Below, piece after piece: positions 1 to 11,200 of a stretch of DNA of 64,000 bases. The notes beneath the pieces are model-generated. The model was not told the origin of the DNA. It did no database searches and saw only the letters and a list, made by a program, of their open reading frames with translations. How positions within the stretch are numbered: position 1 is the stretch's first letter; every line of letters starts with the position of its first letter. A program made the translations under genes and the position numbers. Source of the stretch: Onchocerca volvulus (lineage: Eukaryota > Nematoda > Chromadorea > Rhabditida > Onchocercidae); NCBI GenBank assembly GCA_000499405.2, contig HG738140.1:13419560-13483559 (forward strand), read 5' to 3'.

Positions 1-122
1 TTATTTTAGTAACTCGTAAACGCTATGTCGATTTTATTTTATTATTCGATTACATCATATAATTAGCGATTAAGGATCAACAAAAAAGAAATATTTGATT
101 AATCAATAAGACGAAGTTATTC

Positions 123-180
123 ACTGATACATTATGTATTTAATAGATTCGACTGATACATTATGTATTTAATAGATTCG
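123..180. repeat. 29-bp tandem duplication, two copies
   Basis: Two adjacent, identical 29-bp units (123-151 and 152-180), each beginning ACTGATACATTATG. This is a simple local duplication in non-coding DNA with no evident function. Confidence 0.9.
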
Positions 181-279
181 AAATTATAATCTCTCAGACC
201 TGTTTTGTTTTGATCTATCCGATATTATCACATTATGTTAAAGTTATTACCGTATAAATCATATTTCGGAAAATTTAAT

Positions 280-360
280 GAAATGAAAATTATAGATGAA
301 ATAAGTAATAAACTGACGATGTGGTTCAATCGAATACGACAACACTGTTTCGCTTGTTTT
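280..360 (+). pseudogene. Partial copy of ATP synthase gamma last exon
   Basis: About 48 bp from position 310 match the start of the terminal exon of the ATP synthase gamma gene in this window (19725-19825, minus strand) at roughly 40 of 48 positions by eye. The translation keeps the diagnostic string KLTM-FNR-RQ. The similarity runs upstream across the splice acceptor (AAATTATAG) into intron sequence, so the copy arose from genomic DNA and not from a spliced mRNA. Downstream of the RQ the frame diverges completely and the conserved C-terminus ([11 protein letters not shown]) is absent. No other gamma exons were found beside it. It is a relic and not a second functional gene. Confidence 0.6.
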
Positions 361-384
361 AATTTTCTTAAAATTAAAAAATTC

Positions 385-1460
385 AATAATGAAGAAGCTA
401 AGAGGTATTTCAAAATTCATCAAAATGAAGACAATTAATGGGAGAGAAAACAATCAAATCTACGAACCAATGATCATCCCGAGAAAACACTTTCGAAATC
501 TTTTCTCTAATTTATTCAATTGAAATGCTTTAGAATTGCGTGGAGTACTCTCTAAACTGACGATGAAATGTTATTTGCTTTTTGAAATTGTTGTCTATGA
601 ACTTAGAATAACTGAAAAGAAACTTAAGAATCCTCATAAAACATAACAGAAGCAAGGCCGACCAATATTCTTCACTTCCTTGCCAGCAAATAAGTGTGCT
701 GTTTACTATTAAATCATTTACATCCAATGATTTATTCCTTTCTTTCTGTTATTGCCAATATTAGTAATAACTATTTCAGTTCAAATTTCCCTTTATTTTC
801 GCTTTTTTTTTTCGCTTAATTTGCTTGGAAACGATTTGGCATTTGTGTTGCTTTTTTAAGCGTTTTTATTCTGCAGATAATGCAATGTTCTACGAAGGCA
901 TTTCAATTTCAATTGTTTCACTTTATACTATTAAATTTTTACTTGCAATGATTTGTCAAAAGGCTTCATGAAGGAAAACTAGTTGTAGAATTGCTTTAAT
1001 TCTCAGAATATAATTCCCAGATGACATTAATTCTTCATTATATGTGTTAATTGGCAACAATGTTGTTGCGTATATATTAACTCAATAAATCAACTTCCAT
1101 AAATATCCCGTGAGGATTTACCGTTTATGCAAGATTAGTTTTATTACCTATAAAAATTAATTTTTTAAATAATTTCTGATTATATATACTGCAAAAATTG
1201 AATATCAAAGGACGATTTTATGCATGTAGCAAAATTGTTTGTTTCTCTTCACCTAAGTTACCTAATGTTTGCTTGTAAAAACTGCAATTATCCAAACCAT
1301 TTGTCAAGTTGTTTACGCGAATAAGTTGAAAATCTTTTTCCTTTTAAACTGCTCGTTTTCAGTTTTTATTGTTATCAGTAAAAGGATTAATTTTCGATGT
1401 TATCTTTCATTTGATATAGCATAAATAAACCCAATATCATTCATTTATTATAATTTCTAG
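385..1460. repeat. ~1 kb dispersed repeat, copy A
   Basis: This segment is a diverged direct-orientation copy of about 24837-25910. Shared blocks include the run around 540-660 (also readable as a weak ORF on the minus strand in both copies), the stretch with TTCCCAGATGACATTAA near 1013-1060, and the stretch GATTTGTCAAAAGGCTTCAT near 950-970. The ends are fuzzy. No transposase, terminal repeat or RNA gene was recognised. It may be an old transposon without coding capacity or a segmental duplication, since the neighbouring ATP synthase gamma fragment also came from the 20-kb region. Confidence 0.7.
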
Positions 1461-1657
1461 AAAAAATCAAAATCATATTTTCAGATACCGAAAGTTCCTT
1501 CTTTTTCTTTTTTGACAACCAGATAATAGGCAGGTAACCCAGTACAGAGGCTATAAGTAGAGAATCGAAATCTATACATGATAGAATTGCTACAACTAAT
1601 TTCTACACAGCACCCATCTCATGACAGTTAATTTTCAGAAAATTAACAAAAATTTTG

Positions 1658-1855
1658 ATGTATTTATTCATCAGTTTTATTCAACAACAAGCAAACCCTG
1701 TGATTGGTTCAGAAATTGCTCAAAACGATCACGAAAATCACGCTTCTCACGTCGACCTAAATGAAACTCTAAATTCGGTGGCAATAAAGCCTGAAATGCT
1801 GACTGCAGAGCCGTCTGATAAGGACGATTTTCGTTACGGGAAAGCAGATGTTTGA
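1658..1855 (+). CDS. Small possible secreted peptide, 65 aa
   Basis: A single open frame of 65 codons begins with ATG at 1658, 20 bases after a good nematode acceptor (TTTTCAG ending at 1638) that could take a spliced leader. Base composition is more even than in the flanks, which suggests real coding. The protein starts MYLFISFI, a short hydrophobic run that would be a weak signal peptide, continues as an acidic polar chain (NDHEN, SDKDD) and ends DDFRYGKADV. The FRY-Gly-Lys string has the form of an amidation and cleavage site of a neuropeptide precursor, but a single occurrence next to a single Lys is thin evidence. No known family was recognised. It could also be the last exon of a gene whose upstream exons I missed, because an internal acceptor (ATTCATCAG) lies at the start of the ORF. 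Confidence 0.35.
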   Translation: MYLFISFIQQQANPVIGSEIAQNDHENHASHVDLNETLNSVAIKPEMLTAEPSDKDDFRYGKADV

Positions 1856-1955
1856 TGTATTCTTCAAAAGTAACCTAAAATTTTGGAATTTAATGGTATA
1901 TATTAGGTCAATGTTATCTTCTTGATTAAAATTAAGATACAAATCGCAGTAATTT

Positions 1956-1961
1956 TTTATT
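1956..1961 (-). terminator. Possible poly(A) signal of exportin-4
   Basis: An AATAAA hexamer on the minus strand lies about 260 bases downstream of the proposed exportin-4 stop codon. It is a plausible cleavage and polyadenylation signal, but such hexamers are common in DNA this rich in AT. Confidence 0.35.
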
Positions 1962-2217
1962 TAAGAATTACTAAATATGAAGTGATCTTGTATCATAAAA
2001 CATTAAAAGCATTAGACTGTTAAAATCTCATTGTAAACAAAGAATACAGATTAGAGCAAGTTAGAAGAGAATGATGAAACCAAATATTAATGTGATCACA
2101 TTTGAAATGTTAATGACAAAGATTTTTTCAAAAACTTGACGGATTAGCAACATCAGCAAATTGCTTGATCAAAATATCTCTCATTCCATATTTTATATTT
2201 TTATATTAAATTCTATA

Positions 2218-5200
2218 TTAAATGATGAAATCTGATTGAATTTCTTGAATCACAGTTTCTGTAAATTTCTAGAATGCAAAAAAAAGAAAAAATTTCCCTG
2301 AAAAAAAAAATAATAATAACACATACCTGACTGCAACATATCAAGGAGAATAGAGCTGTCACGGAAGCAGTTTGCAAATCTAGTTGCCAAGAACAATTTA
2401 GACACATTCCAAATGTTGGCTAAAAATTAAAATAATTTCCAATACTTATTCAACGGATGAGCAAGACGGAAAAAGAAAGAAACGTATGATAAATGAATTT
2501 CTATTTTTCTCAGTAGTATCTTGAATCGGACTGGGACTCTAAACTAACTGTGTCCGAAAAAAGTTAGCTATTGAACAATATCCAAGGAAATGCGCTGAAA
2601 ATTCACTTCGAATAAAGTTACTCAAAAATTTTTATGGGAAAAAATAACATAAAAAGAAATAATTTGTATGGGAAAAAACTGGCTAAGTTCAGAAATCTAA
2701 TATCTGACAAAAGAAAAAAAAAATGAAATTAATTCGAATCTATAATTATCTGATATAAATACTTTACAGGACATAACGTAATAAACAGAAAAATATCTCG
2801 TTTTGAGAAATATATGCAAATCAATACAAAACTCACTTCAAGAAGAACAGCAAGATGTGCAATTGCTGTTTCATTCTTTGATGTTTGTCGCGCAAAATAT
2901 GAGGCTATTTCGGTTACTGTTTCAGCAGAAATCAACGAAATCTGAAATTCATATATTACAGAAATGTGGCAACATTAAAAAAAAGTTTATCAAGTTCAAA
3001 ACAGAGAAAGTCAGCTTAGTGGAAGTCAAATTAAACAACAAATTAGCAGCGTAAAATTAAAGAGTTAAAATGAAACTTGAGTAACAACAAAACGAGACAC
3101 GGAGTAATTATGGCCATTTTGTACGTTCGTTTTATTTTTAAATAAGGCTGAGAGTAAAATATTTACTTAGTGGGTAATGTATAAAATATTTATAAGTTTT
3201 GCCTCTTAAGGAAGGACATAAAAATTCAATCTGCATTATTACTATTTATTTTTTCGGAATAAAATCCATAACTCTTTTGCTTGGAGAAAAAAAAAAAGGT
3301 GCTTTTTGTTACCTCTTGTCCGAAATCTGATTTTAAACCATGCCGAAGACACTCAATAATTGATATAAACAATGTTTCCGGTAAACTTTCAAGAGACTGT
3401 GGCGTCATTTCAGTAAAATATAAAATAAAACGATAAAATCTGAAATAAATGCTAGATCAAAACCTGAAAATTAGTATTACAACCTTTACTTATCATAACT
3501 GCGATTAAATTTTTATGAAACTATCATAGCTGGAGAATGACTTCAAATTTAAACAAAATTTACTTCCGGCATAGCAAAGGTAATTTGAGCAGATCATCTT
3601 CCATAATAGGTAGTAACATCTCCAAAGCAATTAATGCAACGCGAGAACCGCTTTTTGCAAATTCTGTTGTATCTGAATTATCGAAACGGCAATAAAGGAT
3701 TGCAAACAGAAATTACTTAGTTACTCATTTTTTTTAAATCATAGTTTAACTAAATCAAAGAATGAATTAATTTGAAAAGCAGTTCTATTAAAGATGAAAC
3801 TTCTTTCAATATTAAAATTAAGCTCGGACTTCAAAGAAGCTAACGACTAATATTGATAACAAATTAGGAACTAAAGAAAAAGTGAAATTTTTTTTTTCCT
3901 GAATTTAAGCATAACAAAAAGAAAGAGAATTAACCCGATGAAGATGAAGGAACGATGGATAAGATTTCCTTATTCAAAACATTGGCAAGAATATCCAACA
4001 GTATGATCAGATCAGATGCTTTCTCTTCAACGTCAACAACAATCACTTTGTACCGTGTAAACTGTCCATCTCGATAGACTCTAACAAGTTCTAGCAATGC
4101 CTACGAGAAAAATTAAATTTTGTATACTTCAAAATCCTCAACAAGCTCATGAAATAACAATAATTATAAAAGAAGTTCCAGAATAAATATGATTCGAAAA
4201 TTTTAAGGAAATCACGAAATTATGCGGCGGGATGGCTCGTTGAAATCTAATAATTCGATCCGATGAAAGTTTAATTAACTAATTAGATCAAACGAAATAA
4301 TCTATCAGTCAATTATAAGTCTCTTTCGGAAAGCCAATATGCAACTGGTAACAGTTTCAATTATTATCAGAAGATTTTCTGCCCTGATTGATGAAAATTC
4401 ACAACTATACCTCATAAAGGAAAATCATATCATTACGATCTTCACTATAGATACCCATACGCCTTGTGACATCACTGAACAGATTTAAAACTGCATTGGT
4501 AATAAGCTGAGATTCTTTGTGTGACAACAATAAACCAATTGAACATGTCAGAATTGGTGATAAATATTCTGGAAAAAAGCATTTCAGGACTATTGCTACC
4601 AAATTCTGTTTTTTAAACTTTCGAATCCCCGAAGAATTCACAAATATATGCAAATGCACAAATTTAAATCTAAAATATACCAAATAGGAAATGTGTGTTG
4701 TAATTACAAGCAGCTTCAGCTATACCACCAAAACAATCCATTAAATCAACGATATCAGTTTCTAAGCTTGCTTGTTCCTTATACAACAATATGAATCTTT
4801 CACGAAGTGGTTGCAAAACCTACAATACAATCATGAAAAGCAATTGAAACAAAACGATTACTTTGAATAAATAGATTTCCAGAATTTCATTCGATTAGTT
4901 TCAAATTTAATTCGTCCTTCTATTAAAAAAGCAAAATAAATTTTTGAATATTTAAAAATTATTATTGAAATCCTTGCATTCAATTTATACAGTTCTAAAT
5001 AATTTTTGGAATTCAAGCAAATTCAAATAAAAATGATTAATTCGACTTTATAAAACTAATGTAGGATCATACCAGCAATGAATACATAATATTTAAGATT
5101 AAGTTATCTATGAAAATCAAGAAAACTGATGTTAATCTAAGCTAGCAATTTGAAATCCTAGTTCCATGTAATCTCTTCTCATACAACATTATCAAAACTT

Positions 5201-8200
5201 TTCAATATCACACGCAGCTGCAAAGAATAAAGTAAATGCTAAGGATAATGTGGAGATCAAAATTTAATTAATGAATTAAAAGATATAAAAGAATACACAT
5301 ATTTGCATACAATGGAATAAATGCTGCTGCATTTGTAAATTTAGTCAAATAATTCATATTCTATGAAAAACACAGCACAACAGATTTTTAAACTAACCAT
5401 TTCATTCAAAATTTTCTTCACATTTTCATCATCGATCATGGCACCGATTTGCATTAATACTTTGATGAAGGAATGACGATCTGGTAATCGTTCGATCTGT
5501 ACGGTTGAAAGACATGGAAAAAGGAAAGGACTTTTTGCTACTTCATCACAATCAGCATGTACCAAACCAACAAATACTTCCACAGCATCCTTACACAATC
5601 TATAATTAATTGAAAAATCACACAACACAGCATGAATAACAACAGAAAAAATCATTTAACATTACATAAATTTCAACAAAAACATAAACTCTTGGTATTA
5701 TTTGCGTAGTTAATTTATGGTAATAGCGACGAAATAGAACAATATTTCCGTTAATTTATTTTTCATTAAGTTCTGAATGTTTGACTCCGAGCCTGAGGTT
5801 GAAGGATAACTAAATTAAATATCCCCTCAGTTTTCTTGAAATTTATGAAAATACGCCATGTCGACAATACCTAGCGGTACTACCCTGATAGTGTGATAGC
5901 TGAATGATCTTAATAAAAGCAAAAAAAAAAAAAAAGAGAAATGAAAACAAACTTGCGTTCTCCTGACAGATTATTCAATATACCAAAAGATTTTTGCATT
6001 GTAAAATCGACCATAGTTTGCAAAACACTTTGCATTACGATTGCCAAACGCTTACTGTCCTCTTGATGGTAAATGTGAAAACCGAAGGAGCATATTAAAC
6101 GTCCTGCACACCATATTGATGAACGTACTAGTTCTGGACTAACTGCTTCTGCACCACGATCTACCAGTAGTTTATGTTCGATTGAACACCAAGCTAAGAC
6201 AGCACCTACTATTCTGAAAGCAACTGCAATTTCAGTGTTATTCGTATAACCTAAACTGAACAATTTAGCGAAGATTTCAAAGATTTCTAAAGGAAATGAG
6301 ATTTGTCATCAGTATTAATTCAAAAATCATAAGGTTTAACAGTTTCAAACTCTTTAATCTCTCAGATATATAATTGTTTTTTAAATTGTCCTGTAAACAG
6401 GTTAATCAATAAATTTCCTGCTAATCTATATAAATAAAAATGTTTCACCACGCCTACTTTTTGCACTGACTGCAGTTTTTCCCTGCAACGTTTTAAATTC
6501 TTCACCGATTGATTTGAAAATTTCATACAATGAGCATTCAACAGGAGCGTGTTTTTAAGTAGATGAGCACGTAATTTAAGCTTTTTTCGTTTGTTTTTTT
6601 TGCTTTTTGAGGAATATGTTTGTTTATTTTTTGATTTGTGGGGTATGTGGTTGCGTCGCAGAAATGTGAGATCATAATAGTGTATAACGAAATATTTTCG
6701 AAATTTTTTCAAGCAAACTATGGATTATCTTGCTGACTTCTAATATTAAGTCGTGTCTTAGATTGCCTCTTTGTCGTAAATTTCGTTGTTCATTTTGACT
6801 CAACATTTCAAGTTTTTACCCCTTAATTTGAAATTTTAAACAACGTTGAATTCATACAGGCGCAGGTTTCAATTTTTTGTTCTCTTTTTTTTGTTATATC
6901 TCCGTAAGGATAAACATGTTTTCCCTAAAACGCTCCGATTAACAAACAAATGACAAAAAATGTTTCCTGCTAAAACGCTCCGATTAACAGAATGAGATCA
7001 ACTAATCATAAAGCGACATACTGGAGATCAGAAGAGGAGGAAAAGCCCCGAAAGGATCTAAAAAGTTCAGATTTTGGAGCAGAATGTAATTTAAGCTTCT
7101 CGTTTATTTTTAATTTGTGAGGGATGTAGTTGAGTCGCAGAAATGTCGAGGTCATGTAGTGTGTTATGAAATGTTTCCCTCAAGCAATTTATGGATTACC
7201 TTTTCTAATATTGGATTAATATTCTTATATTAGGTCGTGTCTTGGACGTCTTTTTATCTTAAATGTTCAATGTTCATTCTGACACAATTTTTCAAGTTTT
7301 TACCCATTGATTTGAAATTTAGACACAAAGTTATATTATAGGCGCGTAATTTTTGTATAAATATATCTACTTCTTTTTTAGCTATCACATCTGTGACAAA
7401 TAAAATTAAGGAAGCGGACTGAATCTATTCATCACGCTTACTTTCTGCGAATTAGATTTTGCCTTAAGTATGCAACACTCAGATCAAAGCAATAGTTAAA
7501 AACTTTCGGAGATTTAAGATTTTGAACCTACGAATATTTACGCTTTCAATACCATACATAATTTTTTCATTCAAATGATTCGTTTGAAATCCACAACAAA
7601 GCGTGATAATGATTGAAGACTTGTGTTTACAAATCGCGAACAAAGTTCTCAATCAATTGAGAATGCCATCACCGAATCGATCTGCCGCTGTTTCGTTCGA
7701 TGTAGAATTGCGTAGCAAACAATGTCATATGTGCAATCATATGCAAACTGTCAATAAGGGAGTTGGAGAAATCTTCTTTTTAGATGCGCCAGGAGGAACT
7801 GGTAAAACGTTCCTAATTAGTTTGATTCTGGCAGCAAATGACATAACCTTATCTCTTGCACGTCTGGACAACAATATTGCCACCAGGTGCAAGAACTGCT
7901 CATTCCGCTTTGAAATTGCCACTGATCATACAATCCATTGAAATTCCCACATGCAACATTTCCAAAACATCAGGTATGGGAAAAGTATTACAAAATGCAA
8001 ACTTATTGTTTGGGATGAATGTGCAATGACATAAAGTCGGTCGTGGCTCTTGATCGATCATTGCAAGATTTGCGTGGAAATATCAGACATTTGGGAACGC
8101 ATCAATATTACTTGCAAGACATTTCAGACAAATATCACCTGTAATTCTCAATCGACATCAATGGAAAAATAAATGCTTGCCTGAAATACTTTACTTTGTG

Positions 8201-11200
8201 GCGACACGTAAAAACGTTAAAATTAACTACAACAAGGGTGTCCAGCTGTAAAATGATCAATTGGGATCTTCTCATATCAAATGCTGGAAATTGCGAACGA
8301 AAAGCTGCCGCTGATCTGGCCTCAGGATGAATTTCATTGCCTCATAACTTCTGCAATTTAGTAACATCAAAAGAAGAGTTGGTTGAAAAGATATTTCCCG
8401 ATATTCAAACCAATTATAAGGATCACGATTGGCTGACTGAACGAACTATTCTTGCGGCCAAGAGCAAAGGTATTCGATGAACTTCACAATATTATTCAGT
8501 CTGGCAGTCATACAGACGTCCGTCGATACTGTTCTGTAAGCAAATAGCGGTTAATTATCCAAAAGAATTGTTGAATTCTCCAGGAATGCAATTGTACGTA
8601 CTGCAATTGAAAATCGGCATGCCAATTATCATGTACGAAATATCAACCAACCAAAACTTTACGACGACAAGCGGCTTGCAGTAAAAAAATTAATGAGCAA
8701 TGTCGCAGAGCCAACAATCTTGACAGAACCTTTCAAATGTAAAGATGTCCTTATTCCTTGCATTCCTATGGTACCAACGGATATGCCATTTCGGATATAT
8801 CGTTTAAAACATTGCAATTCCCAAATCGACTGGCGTTTGTATTCACCATCAACAAATCTCACGGTCAATTTTTCGAATTGTGCGGTTTAGATTTAGAGAC
8901 TGATCTTCTCACATGGACAAGTATATGTTGCGTGTTTTAGAGTCGGCAAACCAAACAATCTCTAAATCTATACAGATAATGGAACAACAAAAAATATCTC
9001 ATACTCACAAGTATTGTGAAACTAAACATATTAGATGTGAGCGAAAACTGAAAGGTGTCAAATAACGCCATGACAATAACTGTAAACAAGAAATACTAAA
9101 GGTCAAGTGGGCGACACAGTTTCAAAGGAACGACAAACATGTTTGTTTGTACAAACACCAAAACGCTCCAATTTACAGATAAACAACAAAGATCGATGCA
9201 GCAACAGCAATAGTTTGGTGTTCCAAGGGTTCCAGTTCGACAGTTCAAAGCGACACAATAGTAGCAAAAATCCGACAATTCACTTTAATAGCACTCTTCT
9301 CTCTCAGCGACAAAGGAAAGAATAACTCAGTGATCATTTAGCCTGGATGTTCTCTGATAACTAACTGTTTGTTACAAAGAATCATTCTTCATCAATCAAT
9401 AAAACCTTTCTGAACAGCATTCATCTCTGTCACACAAGACACAAAAACCTATTCACACTTATTGCTGACCTAGTCTAATCACAACGGCAAGAATCAGTGT
9501 CTAATCCAACCAAATTAGAAATCAAATTAAAAACCATCAGTTCTTTTCCCCAACACTAGAAAAATGGACCTTCTTTTTTCTTTTTTTCCATTTCCAGACT
9601 GAGCTACAGCGACGAATGTAAATAAAAACATGCGCGTATTCGAATGCAACGTTGTGTCAGAATTTCAAAGCAATAAGTAAGAACTTTCCGATATCCAAGA
9701 TTTTGAACTAATGTAGATAAGGCGCGTTTTTATGAACTTTGGACATTAAGATTTTGAACAAACGATTTTTTTACATAGACTAGCTGGACCCGGCCACACT
9801 TGCGTGTCTGGCTCCAGCTAGTATGAAATAATAGCAATTATAGAACTTGCTTCCGTGAAATTTCTGGAAGATTATATCTTGAATTTTGATAGCTAATACT
9901 AATATTTACGTAAACTAATACTTACTTTATTAGAGGATCTACTCGTGTAGGATCGGTAATTGTATTTGGTGAATCAATACAAGCTTTAATATACGGCACA
10001 GAAGAATCAATATCTATAATTCCATCATATGATACGCGTTCAAAATAATCTATGAGATCATTTTGCAAATGTGAGCTACCATCGTCATCACTCGATGTTA
10101 ACATAGAGCCTGCAAAAATCTTCAAACATATTTAACTTCTATTTCTCTAAATGATTATTGTAAAGACAAGTCTTCATTCAATAAATTAAAGAAAAAAAAA
10201 AAAAAACTAAAGCAATTTTAGGCTTCTTTATGTCAACTAATTGAAAGAAAAGTGCATAATAAGAGACAGTGAACTTAGTTATAAGATTCATCCCATCACC
10301 TGCTAAAATGCACTTTTAATGTAATCTAATGAAATGTCCCCCTTCAATTTATGAAAGTCTTACAATTTCCACAAAAAAAAAAAAAGAAAAAAAATAACTT
10401 TATTTCGATAATCAACGAAAAAGTTTTAAGCCAAGATCAACATAAGCTCACCAATTAGCAGTAGAGTCCAATGCATATCTTCTCGCCATGTGTTCAATGT
10501 TTCATCATTTACACCTCTTTCCATAAAAGATAAAAACTGCTTTACCTTGTCAAAAAGAACGCTGCAAAAAACAATAATTTGGAAAAGACATTATAAATTC
10601 CAAACTGAATTTTAAAAAAGAAAACAAATCAACTTACGTAAACATACGAGGTAACATTTGAGCACAATAAAAGGCAAAAAAGCGTCCAATATCATTCAAC
10701 AATTCCTTGAATATTTCACGATCATCATCAATTTCTTCATCACATTCTTGGATTGGAACCTAGAAAGCAATTAAACTGAAATCTATTTAATCTGAACAAA
10801 CTGATGACTTCATTTTCAATAGTAGTTCATTTGTTCAGCACTTTCCTTGTCAATGCAGCTTTAAAAGAAACTAAAAATTATGTTGAAATGTGATGAAACG
10901 TGAAATAATTCGCAGTTTTAGACCAATATATAATTCATCATCAAATGCTTACTGATATCGATATCGAATTGAACCCATTCAACATTGTTTGTTTTGAATA
11001 GTTCAAATGAAAATGGAAAGTGGAAGACGTAAAAGAGAAAATGCCAAACCGGAAAACTGCAAATAATAACTACCTTTACGCGGCAACCATATGGTTCCGA
11101 TAGAACGGCTCTCATAAATGCCGAAATGATCTTTAAAGTTGAATCTTCAAAATTAACAGGACAACAGGAAGTACTTTCGATTATATCGTTGTTCCGAAGC

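Larger units (their letters stand above)
1..1657. other. Non-coding left edge with gene relics
   Basis: No intact gene was recognised. The stretch holds a 29-bp direct duplication (123-180), a fragment resembling the last exon of the ATP synthase gamma gene (about 280-360), and one copy of a ~1 kb dispersed repeat (about 385-1460). The rest is AT-rich. Positions 1520-1640 are slightly richer in GC and contain a TATA-like string and a TTTTCAG acceptor ahead of the small ORF at 1658, so they could be that ORF's promoter. Confidence 0.6.

Noticed and set aside
5160..5230. Possible extra exportin-4 exon preceded by TTTGCAG
   Set aside because: All frames stop quickly, and the exons on either side (5398-5599 and 4708-4819) already join into an ungapped family match.
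6362..6712. 116-codon minus-strand frame, Lys/Asn-rich
   Set aside because: It lies entirely in the left arm of Helitron 1 and its flank, and has no similarity to a host or transposon protein.
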